Source: Chromobacterium sp. ATCC 53434
Lineage (GTDB): Bacteria; Pseudomonadota; Gammaproteobacteria; Burkholderiales; Chromobacteriaceae
Assembly (NCBI RefSeq): GCF_002848345.1
Contig: NZ_CP025429.1
Span: 2,976,001 to 3,040,000 of the forward strand
Length of the DNA: 64,000 nucleotides
Direction: 5' to 3'
Part shown: positions 48,721 to 57,949 of the stretch, piece after piece
Position numbering within the stretch: position 1 is the first letter of the stretch
How the letters are laid out: every line of letters starts with the position of its first letter
The notes under the pieces: model-generated
Told to the model about the DNA's origin: nothing
Databases searched by the model: none
The model's input: the letters and a program-made list of their open reading frames with translations, nothing else
Position numbers and translations under genes: made by a program

Positions 48721-51045
48721 TCATTCTTCGACCTGGACCACGGTGGCGACGTCGGGCAGCTGCGACAGGTCCATCCGGTGGCGGGCGCCGTAGCACGGCA
48801 CGCCCAGCTCCTCCTCCGGCAGCCGCCAGTCGTCCGGCAACTCCCAAAACGCCTTGAACGCGCGCGCGAACTTTTCCGACAGCGCGAAGCTGGTGGCGAA
48901 CATGTGCCGCACCTGGACCGAGGCCTGCTTGTCGACGATGCGCTGGCGCTCCTGCCGCATCCATTCGCGCGTCGGCCGCGCGCGTATCAGCCGCTCCATG
49001 CGGATCTCGACGCGGCGGATGCGGGTCTCGCCGGGATCGATGGTGAAGACGCCGTCGTCGTCCACGGTGAAGACCACGCCATAGACCCTGCCGGCATACT
49101 CCGGCAGCAGATAGCGCTGGTTCAGGTCCGCCTCCACCGCCTTGGGATCGCGGTCCAGCGGGTCGCCGAAGCCGGGGCCGCCGCGCAGGTAGTTCAGATA
49201 GAGGTCGTGGTTGGCGTAGCAGTCCTCGGTGGTGATGCACTGCTTGTCGCGCTTGATGCGGGCGTCGGCGTCGAGGTGGCGCTCGTAGTCCGGCGCGCCC
49301 GGATCGACGTCGCCGCCCAGCGGCAGAGATTCGCCGGCGGCGATGCGCCGCTCCAGGCCGGTGCCGTGCGCCTCGAAACGGTAGCCGGTGGCCGCCGGGT
49401 AGCCGCCCATCATGCCCCAGTCGCTGTTCATGAAGCCGTTGCCCATGAAGAACATCGTCCAGTCCTGGGCGTTCCACACCATGCGCAGCGTCTCGAAGCC
49501 GCAGCCGCCGCGGTATTTGCCGTAGCCGCCGGAATTGGCCTTCACATTGCGGCCCAGATACAGCAGCGGCTCCGCCATCTCCCAGATTTCGATGTCGCCC
49601 ATATCGCCTTCCGGATTCCAGATGGCGGCGGCGTGGTTGAGGCCGTCCTTGATCGCGCAGGCGCCGGTGCCGCAGGACGAGGCCTCGAAGCTGTTGACCG
49701 CGTGGATCTCGCCGTCCTGGTTGATGCCGCCGCCCTGCAGCCAGTTTGAGGTGTTGGCGTTGCCGGCGTTGACCTCCTCCAGATAGCCGCGGCTGAAATA
49801 GGCCTGGCTCAGGCCGCGCCACAGGCCGGCCCAGCCGGACACCAGGAAATGCCAGGCATAGGCATGGCCGGTGCGGCGGTCGTCCGGATTGCACCAGCTG
49901 CCCTTGGGCAGGCGGAATTCGGTGGCGAAGTAGGCGCCGTCGTTGATGCGCTGCGTCGGCACCAGGGTCTGGCACATCATCACCCAGATGCCGGAGGTGA
50001 AGGCCACCTGGTGCGCGTTGAAGGTGTGCCAGCCCCAGCGGCTGGCCCCGTCGAAATCCAGCCGCCAGGTGCCGTCCGGCCGTATCGTCATCTCCACCGG
50101 CGAGTGCATGATGGAATCCAGCTTGGCGAAGGCGTTGGACACCTGCACATCGTCGTGCCGGTACGGCACGTCGACAAAGGACACCTTGCGGTAGACGCCG
50201 GGCAGCGTCATCGCCTTGATCCGGCTTTGCAAGCCGCGGCGGCCCTCCTCTATCACCTCGTAGGCGAACTGCTCATAGGCCTCGACGCCGTCGGCGCGGA
50301 TCACCTCCTCCACCAGCGCGCGTATCATGTGGCAGCCGGCGATGCGGGTCTTCTCGTCGAGAATCCAGTACTTGGGCGTGCGCACCGAGCGCTGCGACTC
50401 GTGCAGCCAGTCGCGCAGCGGCTCGTCGTTGATGCCGGTCTTGCGGCAGGTGATCATGTAGCCGTCGCCGAAACGCTGGGTCTGGCCGGTGGACATGGAC
50501 CCCGGCGTCACCGCGCCGGTGTCTATCACGTGGGTGACGCCGCCCACCCAGCCTATCAGCCGGCCGTCCCAGAAGATGGGCACGATGGTGGCGATGTCGC
50601 AGGGATGGACATTGCCGATGGCGCAGTCGTTGTTGGTGAACATGTCGCCGGGGCGGATGCCGGGATTGGCCTCCCAGTTGTTCTCTATCATGTACTTGAT
50701 CGCCGCGCCCATCGTGCCGACATGGATGATGATGCCGGTGGACGTCAGCACGCAGTCGCCGACGGCGTTGTACAGCGTGAAGCACAGCTCGCCCTCCTGC
50801 TCGACGATGGGGCTGGCGGCGATCTTCTTCGCGGTTTCGCGGGCGTGGACCAGACCGCCGCGCAGCTTGGAGAACAGCTTCTCGTAGCCTATCGGGTCGC
50901 CGTCGCGAAAAGGCAGTTCGCTCAGGCCGTTGTAGTGGCCGGTGGACCGGGTGCGGGCGACGATGCCGTCGCGGAAGGCCTTCAGGGTCTGGCCGTTTTT
51001 CAGCAGGTCGGCGCAGCCGGCCTCTGTCGTTTTCATCGCGATCAT
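48721..51045 (-). CDS. acxB: Acetone carboxylase alpha subunit (hydantoinase B family)
   Basis: Large subunit of 774 residues, matching the usual length near 776. It starts MIAMKTTEAGCADLLKNGQ and overlaps the acxA stop by 4 bases; longer open frames upstream lie antisense to acxA's frame and are not used. Blocks typical of the family are EQEGELCFTLYNAVGDCVLT, GDMFTNNDCAIGNVHPCDIA, GGVTHVIDTGAVTPGSMSTG and GNANTSNWLQGGGINQDGEI. The enzyme converts acetone, bicarbonate and ATP to acetoacetate, AMP and phosphate; acetoacetate can then enter the aacS route at 38 kb. Confidence 0.95.
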   Translation of the reverse strand: MIAMKTTEAGCADLLKNGQTLKAFRDGIVARTRSTGHYNGLSELPFRDGDPIGYEKLFSKLRGGLVHARETAKKIAASPIVEQEGELCFTLYNAVGDCVLTSTGIIIHVGTMGAAIKYMIENNWEANPGIRPGDMFTNNDCAIGNVHPCDIATIVPIFWDGRLIGWVGGVTHVIDTGAVTPGSMSTGQTQRFGDGYMITCRKTGINDEPLRDWLHESQRSVRTPKYWILDEKTRIAGCHMIRALVEEVIRADGVEAYEQFAYEVIEEGRRGLQSRIKAMTLPGVYRKVSFVDVPYRHDDVQVSNAFAKLDSIMHSPVEMTIRPDGTWRLDFDGASRWGWHTFNAHQVAFTSGIWVMMCQTLVPTQRINDGAYFATEFRLPKGSWCNPDDRRTGHAYAWHFLVSGWAGLWRGLSQAYFSRGYLEEVNAGNANTSNWLQGGGINQDGEIHAVNSFEASSCGTGACAIKDGLNHAAAIWNPEGDMGDIEIWEMAEPLLYLGRNVKANSGGYGKYRGGCGFETLRMVWNAQDWTMFFMGNGFMNSDWGMMGGYPAATGYRFEAHGTGLERRIAAGESLPLGGDVDPGAPDYERHLDADARIKRDKQCITTEDCYANHDLYLNYLRGGPGFGDPLDRDPKAVEADLNQRYLLPEYAGRVYGVVFTVDDDGVFTIDPGETRIRRVEIRMERLIRARPTREWMRQERQRIVDKQASVQVRHMFATSFALSEKFARAFKAFWELPDDWRLPEEELGVPCYGARHRMDLSQLPDVATVVQVEE

Positions 51046-53201
51046 CGCGCGTCTCCCGGTTTGACTTCCCTCAGATGGAACAGGCGGTGCTTGTCCACCG
51101 TGGTTTCGAAACCGTCCGGCACCACAAAGGTGGTGGCGTCGGACTCGATGATGGCGGGGCCGACGATGCGGTTGCCCGCCTTCAGGCCCTCCATCCGCCA
51201 CAGCGAGGCGTCCAGCCATTGCTTGCGGCGATACAGCGGGCGGGCGCCCAGATAGGCCTCCGCCGGCGGGATGGGGCCGGCGTCCGGGTCTTCCGGCAAC
51301 ACCGGCTTCTGCGTGGCCACCATGCCGCGCAGGATGGCGCCGGTGATGGAGAAGCCCAGCTCCGGCGAGCGGGCCGAACTGGCGTACACCCGGCCGTAAG
51401 TGTTTTCGAAAGCCTCGACGATCCGGTCCCAGTCGGCGGCGCCCGCGGCGCGGGACACCGGCGAGACGATCTCCAGATCGTTCAGCTGACCCATGTACTG
51501 CATCTTGTAGCCGGGGATCAGCATCACGTCCTCGGCCTGGTAGCCGTTGAGCGCGAACTCGTCCATCACCTTGACCGCCAGCTCCGACCAGGCCTGCTGC
51601 AGCGTGCGGCAGGCGGCCTCCTTGTCGGCGTCGGCGGCGTGCAGGGCCACGCCGAGGTCCACCGACTTGTCGTAGCGGTACTCGAAATCGGCGCAGGCGC
51701 AGCCAAAGGCCGAAAAACCGGCGGCCCAGGCCGGCACCACCACATCCTTGAAACCGACGCCGCCGGTGTAGCCGTAGGCGTGGACCGGTCCGGCGCCACC
51801 GTAGGAGAAACAGGTGAAATCGGCCGGGTTGTAGCCCTTGGCGCTGATATTGGCGCGCAAATACTCGGACAGCGTCAGGTCCAGCAGCTCGATGACGCCG
51901 GCGGCGGCGTCCTCCACCGACAGGCCCAGCGGATCGGCCAGCTGGGCCTGGATGTGGCGGCGCGCGCGCGCGGCGTCCAGCTTGATCGCACCGCCGAGGA
52001 AGTTGTCCGGGTTCAGATAGCCCAGCACCACGTGGCAATCGGACACGGTGACGGTGTCCAGCCCGCTGTCGGCCCAACAGGTGCCGACGCGGTAGCCGGC
52101 GCTGTCCGGCCCCAGCCGGATGGACTTGCTGAACGGGTCCAGCCGCGCAAAGCTGCCGGCGCCGGCGCCGACGGAATCCATCGCCACCAGCGGCAGCGAC
52201 AACACCAGCCGGGCCATGTCCGGATCGGAACGGATGGCGAAATTGCCCTTGGTGATCAGCGCCACGTCGAAGCTGGTGCCGCCTATGTCGGAACAGGCGA
52301 TATTGTCGTCGCCCAGCGCCTCGCCCAGCATCCTGGAGCCGATCACCCCGCCTATCGGCCCGGACACGATGGTGCGCGCCAGCTCCCTGGCCTTCCAGCT
52401 GATGGTGCCGCCATGCGTGGCCATCACCCTCAGGTCGAACCGGGCGCCGTGCGCCTTGAGGCGGTCGCTGACCTTGTTCAGCGTCTGCCGCGACGGCTCC
52501 GCGCCGTAGGCCTCCAGGATGGTGGTGTTCATCCGGTGGCTTTCCTTGCGCGACGGGTAGTAGTCCACCGAGGCGAAGACCGGAATCGCCGTCCGCAGCG
52601 CGGCCAGCTCCTCATGGACGATGTCGCGCGCGCGCCGCTCGCTGTCGCCGTTCTTGTGCGACTGCAACAGGCAGATCACGATGGCCTGGGCGCCGGCGGC
52701 CACCAGCTCGCGCGCGGCCTGTCGCACCTCGTCCTCGCGCAGCGGGATCACCACCCTGCCCTGCACGTCGGTGCGCTCGGTCACGCCGCGGGTGCGGGAC
52801 ACCGGCACCAGCGGCTCGTCGTAACGGTGGGTGTTCAGGTGGATGCGGTCCTCCAGCGCGTAGCCCAGATAGCTTTGCAGCGCGCGGCCCATCGCGTGGA
52901 TCTGCTCGAAGCCGCGGTTGCAGATCAGGCCGACGGCCAGGCCCTTGCGCATCAGCACGCGGTTCAGCATCGCGGTGCCGGAATAGACGCAGGTGGCCAG
53001 CTCCGGGTAGACGTCGTCCACATGCCGCCCCCAGTGGGCCAGCGCATCCTGCGAGGAGTGGTAGATGGCGAGCGATTCGTCATCCGGATGGCTTTGCGCC
53101 TTGCCGACGACGAAACGGCCGTCGGCGCGCACGAAAAAGGTGTCGGTCATCGTGCCGCCGGCGTCGATGCCCATCACCTGCACGGTGGATTGCTGTTGCA
53201 T
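51042..53201 (-). CDS. acxA: Acetone carboxylase beta subunit (hydantoinase A family)
   Basis: ATP-binding subunit of 719 residues, starting MQQQSTVQVMGIDAGGTMTD, with the ASKHA-type phosphate loop GIDAGGTMTDTFF near residue 10, ATCVYSGTAMLNRVLMRKG, DYYPSRKESHRMNTTILEAY, IACSDIGGTSFDVALITKGN and FSYGGAGPVHAYGYTGGVGF. It is the first gene of acxABC, with a sigma-54 promoter about 120 bases upstream. The order and the divergent activator are those known from Xanthobacter and relatives. Confidence 0.95.
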   Translation of the reverse strand: MQQQSTVQVMGIDAGGTMTDTFFVRADGRFVVGKAQSHPDDESLAIYHSSQDALAHWGRHVDDVYPELATCVYSGTAMLNRVLMRKGLAVGLICNRGFEQIHAMGRALQSYLGYALEDRIHLNTHRYDEPLVPVSRTRGVTERTDVQGRVVIPLREDEVRQAARELVAAGAQAIVICLLQSHKNGDSERRARDIVHEELAALRTAIPVFASVDYYPSRKESHRMNTTILEAYGAEPSRQTLNKVSDRLKAHGARFDLRVMATHGGTISWKARELARTIVSGPIGGVIGSRMLGEALGDDNIACSDIGGTSFDVALITKGNFAIRSDPDMARLVLSLPLVAMDSVGAGAGSFARLDPFSKSIRLGPDSAGYRVGTCWADSGLDTVTVSDCHVVLGYLNPDNFLGGAIKLDAARARRHIQAQLADPLGLSVEDAAAGVIELLDLTLSEYLRANISAKGYNPADFTCFSYGGAGPVHAYGYTGGVGFKDVVVPAWAAGFSAFGCACADFEYRYDKSVDLGVALHAADADKEAACRTLQQAWSELAVKVMDEFALNGYQAEDVMLIPGYKMQYMGQLNDLEIVSPVSRAAGAADWDRIVEAFENTYGRVYASSARSPELGFSITGAILRGMVATQKPVLPEDPDAGPIPPAEAYLGARPLYRRKQWLDASLWRMEGLKAGNRIVGPAIIESDATTFVVPDGFETTVDKHRLFHLREVKPGDAR

Positions 53202-53322
53202 ATGGCCTCCTGATCTCGGTGCGGCGCGTTCCGGCGGCCGCCGGCCGGTGTCGACTTACCACACCGCGCACCGGCGGCCGCCTGACCGGCGCGTCATGCC
53301 GGGGACGCGGAAATGCCATTGG

Positions 53323-53338
53323 CGCAATTGCCGTGCCA
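53323..53338 (-). promoter_or_regulatory. Sigma-54 promoter of acxABC
   Basis: On the minus strand TGGCAC-GGCAA-TTGCG matches the -24/-12 consensus TGGCAC-N5-TTGCW except for the last base. It leaves a 5' leader of about 110 bases before acxA. The adjacent divergent regulator has the GAFTGA loop needed to activate sigma-54 polymerase. Confidence 0.87.
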
Positions 53339-53439
53339 GAAAAGAAAGCATTAAATTTAAAGTCTAAAAAGCATTTGATTTCATATGCTTGCGCGCCGAT
53401 ATCGACAAGACGGGCGAGGCCGGCCGCCCGCCGCAAAGC

Positions 53440-53472
53440 GTCCGGATGCCGGACAGCGTCCGAAAACCGGAC
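53440..53472. promoter_or_regulatory. Paired palindromes, probable AcxR upstream activator sites
   Basis: GTCCGGATGCCGGAC (53440-53454) and GTCCGAAAACCGGAC (53458-53472) share GTCCG-N5-CGGAC and begin 18 bases apart; a half site CCCGGAC follows at 53480-53486. They lie about 105-135 bases upstream of the sigma-54 promoter, a normal distance for an enhancer. Confidence 0.8.
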
Positions 53473-53580
53473 AGGGCGGCCCGGACATGCTGCATAGCAC
53501 AAGATATTGATTTTTAAAGATTCATTGACGGTGCCGATGGCAAGGTTTACGGTTTTCACCGTTGTCGTGTCGCCGATTGG

Positions 53581-55572
53581 ATGGCTGCCATGAGCCCTAT
53601 GATTCCGCGCGTCGGGGACGAGCATCTGGTTGCCGCGTCCTGGGAGCGCTTCGTCCGCCACGCGACGCCGCCCGCGCTGCCGGTCCGCGACGTGGTCCAG
53701 GCATCGTGGCTGCGCTGCCACGCCGAGGCGGTGGACCCGTCTCGCGGCAGCGCGCCCGGCGTGGCGGACCAGGACCAGCTGGCGCAGCTGCGCCACGGCG
53801 CCAACGCGCTGTGCGACGCGGCGCAGCCGGTGCTGAAGACGCTGCGGGACGTGCTGTGCGAATCCGGCTCGCTGATCATGCTGACCGACGCCGACGGCGC
53901 CATCCTGGACCTGAGCGGCGAAAACCGGGCCCGCCACGCCGGCGAGCGCATCAATCTGGCGCCGGGCGGCTGCTGGGCGGAATCGGCCATCGGCACCAAC
54001 GCGATAGGCACGGCCATCGCCGCGCGGCAGCCGGTGCAGCTCTATGCCAGCGAGCACTACTGCCTGGACGTCAAATCGTGGACCTGCGCCGCGGCGCCGA
54101 TACTGGACCCGCTCAGCCGCGCGCTGCTGGGCGTCATCGACGTCTCCGGCACCAAGAAGACTTTCCACGGCCATTCGCTGGGCCTGGTCATCGCCGCCGC
54201 CAGGCAGATCGAATCGGCGCTGGCGCTGGCGGTGACGGAACGGCAGGGACGCCTGTTCGCGCGGTCGATGGACGCCTTCACCCGCTACCGCGACGACTGC
54301 GTCGCGCTGTTCGACAGCGCCGGCCGCCTGCTGCGGCACAATGGCAAAATAGCCGCCGCGCGGGAGCGGCACGGCATCGCGCTGCCGCTGGAGACCGGCG
54401 CCAGGCTGGCCACCTTCGACCTCGCCCTTCCCCCGGAACAGCGCCAGTCGCAGGCGCCGGCCGGAATGCGGCGGGAATGGGTCCAGGCGGTGCGCGCCGG
54501 CGGCGTGGAACTGGGGAGCCTCCTGCTGATCCCGCTGCCTTCCCGCCCCGGCCTGCCGCCGGAGAGCCCCGCCCCGCTACCGGCCATCCAAGCGGCCGGC
54601 CGGGACGCGTTCGCCGCCATCATCGGCGGCAGCGCCGCGCTGGAAGCCGCCAAGACGCGCGCGCGCCGCCTCGCCCCGCTGGATCTGCCGGTGGTGCTGC
54701 TGGGCGAGACCGGCGTCGGCAAGGAACTGTTCGCCCGCGCCATCCACCAGGCCTCCGTCCGCTCCGCCGCGCCCTTCGTCGCGATCAACTGCGGCGCCCT
54801 CGCCCGCGAACTGCTGGCCGGCGAGCTGTTTGGCCATGTGGAAGGCGCGTTCACCGGCGCCCGCCGCGGCGGCGCGCCCGGCAAATTCGAGCTGGCCGAC
54901 CGGGGCACGCTGTTTCTCGACGAAATCGGCGAGATGCCGCTGGACATGCAGCCGCACCTGCTGCGCGTGCTGCAGGACGGCATCGTGGTCCGCCTGGGCG
55001 ACAGCCGCGAGCGCCGGGTCTCCGTCCGGCTGATCGCCGCCACCCACCACGACTTGCAGGCCGAAGTGAAAAGCGGCCGCTTCCGCGAAGACCTGTACCA
55101 CAGGCTTTGCGTCACCACCCTCTGCCTGCCGTCGCTGCGCGAACGGCGCGACGACATCCCGGCCATCGTCGCCCACCTGAACGCCCGGCTGGCGCTGAAA
55201 TACGGCACGCCGGCCAAAACGCTGGACGACGCGGCATGCCGGGCGCTGGAAGGCTACCGCTGGCCCGGCAATGTGCGCGAGCTGCAAAACGTCTACGAGA
55301 CGATGTTCGCCCTCTGCGACGGCGACCGCATCGACGCCGCGCTGCTACCCGGCGAGATTGCCGGCCCCGCCGACGCCGCGCCCGAACCCGGCGGCCCCGG
55401 ACGGCTGGACGAAATGGAAAAACAGGCGATACGGGCCGCGATCGCGCGGGCCGACGGCAATCTGTCGCTGGCCGCCCGCACGCTGGGCATCTCGCGCAGC
55501 ACGCTGTACGTCAAACTGGCCGCGATGCCGGACGGCGCGGCGGCCCAACGGAAAAAGGCCGCGCAGCCCTGA
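53581..55572 (+). CDS. acxR: Sigma-54-dependent activator of acetone metabolism (AcoR/AcxR type)
   Basis: Regulator of 663 residues. A GAF-type sensor occupies the N-terminal 330 residues ([20 protein letters not shown], SVxDVSG-like [19 protein letters not shown]). The AAA+ domain has Walker [11 protein letters not shown] near residue 377, the sigma-54 contact loop GAFTGA near residue 421, Walker [17 protein letters not shown], and the C-terminal Fis-type helix-turn-helix [20 protein letters not shown]. It is divergent from acxABC and has its likely binding sites between. The ATG at 53581 was kept; 53590 is an alternative. Confidence 0.93.
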   Translation: MAAMSPMIPRVGDEHLVAASWERFVRHATPPALPVRDVVQASWLRCHAEAVDPSRGSAPGVADQDQLAQLRHGANALCDAAQPVLKTLRDVLCESGSLIMLTDADGAILDLSGENRARHAGERINLAPGGCWAESAIGTNAIGTAIAARQPVQLYASEHYCLDVKSWTCAAAPILDPLSRALLGVIDVSGTKKTFHGHSLGLVIAAARQIESALALAVTERQGRLFARSMDAFTRYRDDCVALFDSAGRLLRHNGKIAAARERHGIALPLETGARLATFDLALPPEQRQSQAPAGMRREWVQAVRAGGVELGSLLLIPLPSRPGLPPESPAPLPAIQAAGRDAFAAIIGGSAALEAAKTRARRLAPLDLPVVLLGETGVGKELFARAIHQASVRSAAPFVAINCGALARELLAGELFGHVEGAFTGARRGGAPGKFELADRGTLFLDEIGEMPLDMQPHLLRVLQDGIVVRLGDSRERRVSVRLIAATHHDLQAEVKSGRFREDLYHRLCVTTLCLPSLRERRDDIPAIVAHLNARLALKYGTPAKTLDDAACRALEGYRWPGNVRELQNVYETMFALCDGDRIDAALLPGEIAGPADAAPEPGGPGRLDEMEKQAIRAAIARADGNLSLAARTLGISRSTLYVKLAAMPDGAAAQRKKAAQP

Positions 55573-55601
55573 AAATCGCGCGGCGCGGCGGCATCCAGAC
55601 A

Positions 55602-55636
55602 AAACAAAGCCCTCCCGGATGGGGAGGGCTTTGTTT
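55602..55636. terminator. Bidirectional terminator between acxR and slyD
   Basis: AAACAAAGCCCTCCC pairs exactly with GGGAGGGCTTTGTTT around a 5-base loop; A-rich on one side and T-rich on the other. Confidence 0.93.
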
Positions 55637-55651
55637 ATGCAAGACGGGGGA

Positions 55652-56128
55652 TCAGTGCTGATGCCCGTGCTCGCCGTGCACATGCTGGTGGGCGATTTCC
55701 TCGGCGGTCGCCTCGCGGACATCGACAACCTTGACGGCGAAGCGCAGGGTCTTGCCGCACAACGGGTGGTTGCCGTCCAGCAAGACGACCGGGCCCTTGA
55801 TCTTGGTGACGAAGTAGTAGCGCGGCTGGCCATCCGGACCGGTGCGGCGGAGCTGTCCGCCCACCTTCACGCCGGGCGGGAAATCGGCCTTGGGCATCGT
55901 GGTGACCAGCGCCTCGTCGCGCGCGCCGAAGGTGTCTTCGGTGGCCAGTTCCAGCGTGGTTTGAAAGCCGGCTTCCTGGCCTTCCAGCGCCGCTTCCAGC
56001 TTGGCGAACAGATTGTCGTAATCGCCGTGCAGGTAGGAGACCGGGTTCTTGCCGTCGTCGTAAACCAGACCCTGGCTGTCGGTGACTTTCATGCGCAGGG
56101 TGACGGCGGTGTTGGCGGTGATTTTCAT
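55652..56128 (-). CDS. slyD: FKBP-type peptidyl-prolyl isomerase, SlyD-like
   Basis: Cytoplasmic prolyl isomerase/chaperone of 158 residues. FKBP parts are MKITANTAVTLRMKVTDSQG, VSYLHGDYDNLFAKLEAALE and GQEAGF; the inserted-flap domain (FGARDEALVTTMPKADFPPG to VVLLDGNHPLCGKTLRFAVK) is typical of SlyD. The C-terminus ends with histidines (HQHVHGEHGHQH), a short version of SlyD's nickel-binding tail. The ATG at 56126-56128 was chosen; a TTG three codons earlier is open. Confidence 0.92.
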   Translation of the reverse strand: MKITANTAVTLRMKVTDSQGLVYDDGKNPVSYLHGDYDNLFAKLEAALEGQEAGFQTTLELATEDTFGARDEALVTTMPKADFPPGVKVGGQLRRTGPDGQPRYYFVTKIKGPVVLLDGNHPLCGKTLRFAVKVVDVREATAEEIAHQHVHGEHGHQH

Positions 56129-56507
56129 GGCGGGCAATGGCTGATAAATTGAAGCCGGAAGGGTCGCAGTTCAGCCGGTGAGTGTCAACTGAATCGACCC
56201 TGTCGCAAACGGATCGCCCCCAGCCCGCACAAGAAAAACCGCCCCGAGCATACCGGGACAGCCGCGACGGCTGTGTTCCCGCGCCGGCATTCAAGACCCC
56301 TGCCCCGCCGATCAAGCGGCGATCCGGCCCATCCGCTCGGCCGGAACCGCAGCTTGGGCCGAAGAATGAAGCCCAACATCTCCTCGCCACCGCTGCGATC
56401 AGCCCGCGACTGCGACCCGCAGGAGTTTTCCTATATCGGGTCCGGCCCAGGGCAAGGCGCAGAGGCCACATGCTGGAATCGGGTCTGCCATGCGCGAAAG
56501 AAAAACA
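56129..56507. other. Gap before the RHS gene cluster, no gene seen
   Basis: The 379 bases hold no convincing gene. The right part (about 56366-56507) resembles the leaders of the two following RHS genes (GTTTTCC-TATATC, CAAGGCG-AGAGGCC-CATGCTG-AATC, then AAGAAAAA before the ATG), so it belongs to the duplicated RHS unit. The pattern GAATGAAGCCCAAC also recurs before RHS gene 2 at 57740. Confidence 0.6.
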
Positions 56508-57677
56508 ATGAACGACAGTATTCTGGGGCTGAATGGGGAGCGTCTCGATCCAGTGAGTGGCGCCACGCATCTGGGCAACGGCTACCGGGCCTACAATCCG
56601 GCGCTGATGCGCTTTCACTGCCCGGACGATCTGAGCCCGTTCGGCGCCGGCGGCGCCAATCCATACGCCTACTGCGCCGCGGATCCGGTGAACCGGGCCG
56701 ATCCGTCCGGCCACCTGAGCTGGCAGGCCTGGAGCGGGATAAGCCTGGGCATCGCCGGCCTGGGGCTGGCGGCGATTACCTATGGGACGTCGATTATCGC
56801 CTCCGGCGGAATCATCGCCGCGCTGGAAAGCGCTTCGGCCGTATCGCTGGCGATAGGCGGGATCACCGCGGTGGCGGATGCGACGGCGATAGCGAGTGGC
56901 GCGATGGAACAGAGCGATCCGAGGACATCGGCGGCGCTGGGCTGGGTATCGCTGGCGACGGGGATGCTCGCGCTGGGGGCGGGGCTGATTCCGAAACTGG
57001 GCCGCCTCGCCAGCCTGGCGAAGGACGGCGCCCGCTTCCTTCGCAAGATCGAGCGGGGCGAGCGAGGCGGATTCGGCATCCCCTTGTCCGGCCGAGGCGC
57101 CGGACATTTCGCGCCGAATAACGAACGCTATTTCATGGGCATTTCCGGGGACATGGCGGCGTTCGCCTATGGCGAAATGCTGGAGGACACGCCGGTGTTA
57201 AGCGTCTACGGGCATAGCATCATGATGCCGGATGAACGCTACGGCTACCTGCTGTTCAACCCCATCCGCACCAGCGAGCTGCACACGCAGCTGGCGCGCT
57301 TTGTCCTGGGTTACTACCGCTATCCCGTCATACGGCTGGACCTCTGCAACTCTTCCCAAATGGCAAGAGACTTATCCGCATTGCTGCCTGGCAGGATAGT
57401 CGGAGGATTTAGCGGCGGTCCACGCCTGGGCTTCAATCCGGAGGCGTCTAAAGTCATTTCCGGCGCGCTGACGGTTTTTAGAAACACCGAAGGTGAATTA
57501 CGGAGCAGATTTCTACGAACGCGGGAATATTTTCTTAAATCGCTGCCATCCAATTATCCGTTCAATATGGACATAGACGATCAGCAGGGGACCTATTTCA
57601 TCTGGTACCGCGACGGCGTCCCGACAGGCAGAGCGGACATCACCGGCGTGCGCACTGCCGGCCGGCTGGAAGATTAA
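56508..57677 (+). CDS. Short RHS-core protein 1 with variable C-terminal (candidate clan-CD peptidase)
   Basis: Protein of 389 residues. Residues 1-69 are the end of an RHS/TccC core: LGNGYRAYNPALMRFHCPDD, LSPFGAGGANPYAYC, and the cleavage motif PVNRADPSGH (PxxxxDPxG) at residues 60-69. Residues 70-170 form a Gly/Ala/Ile-rich hydrophobic region as in TccC-like proteins. The C-terminal 200 residues are unique and include VLSVYGHSIMM (His236) and VIRLDLCNSSQMARDLSALL (Cys280), a His...Cys arrangement reminiscent of CPD/caspase-type peptidases. No YD repeats are present, so it is an orphan tip. The start MNDSILGLNGERLDP matches genes 2 and 3. Confidence 0.85.
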   Translation: MNDSILGLNGERLDPVSGATHLGNGYRAYNPALMRFHCPDDLSPFGAGGANPYAYCAADPVNRADPSGHLSWQAWSGISLGIAGLGLAAITYGTSIIASGGIIAALESASAVSLAIGGITAVADATAIASGAMEQSDPRTSAALGWVSLATGMLALGAGLIPKLGRLASLAKDGARFLRKIERGERGGFGIPLSGRGAGHFAPNNERYFMGISGDMAAFAYGEMLEDTPVLSVYGHSIMMPDERYGYLLFNPIRTSELHTQLARFVLGYYRYPVIRLDLCNSSQMARDLSALLPGRIVGGFSGGPRLGFNPEASKVISGALTVFRNTEGELRSRFLRTREYFLKSLPSNYPFNMDIDDQQGTYFIWYRDGVPTGRADITGVRTAGRLED

Positions 57678-57867
57678 AATCCGCCTGGATAGTCTGGCGG
57701 ACCGACCCCGTTGGCGCCCAGGCGTGTGCTTAGGCGGAGTGGAATGAAGCCCAACGTTTGCGATTGCGCCTTCTCTCGGTCCGGTCAACCACGCCGCCCC
57801 TGCAGCGCCTTGCCGGCCACGGCATCGCCGTAGACATGCCGACGAACAAGCGGATGCGACGCAGGCG

Positions 57868-57949
57868 TTTTCCGATATCAAGCCTTGCCCGGAACAAGGC
57901 GTGGAGACCGCATGCTGGAATCCCGCCTGTTATGTCAGGAAGAAAAGCC
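57868..57949 (+). repeat. Leader repeat before RHS gene 2 (also at 59233-59313)
   Basis: About 82 bases (GATATCAAGCCTTGCCC, AACAAGGCGT, CATGCTG, CCCGCCTGTTATGTCAGGAA) are nearly identical before RHS genes 2 and 3 and recognisable before gene 1. They contain the ribosome site AGGAAG. The leader was duplicated with the genes. Confidence 0.85.

Larger units (their letters stand above)
53202..53580. other. Divergent acxA-acxR control region
   Basis: No gene is seen in the 379 bases. Besides the sigma-54 promoter and the paired palindromes, an AT-rich stretch (53340-53395) lies between them, suitable for bending by IHF. Near acxR the arms ACGGT and ACCGT enclose 53528-53562, but no clear acxR promoter could be assigned. 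Confidence 0.6.
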
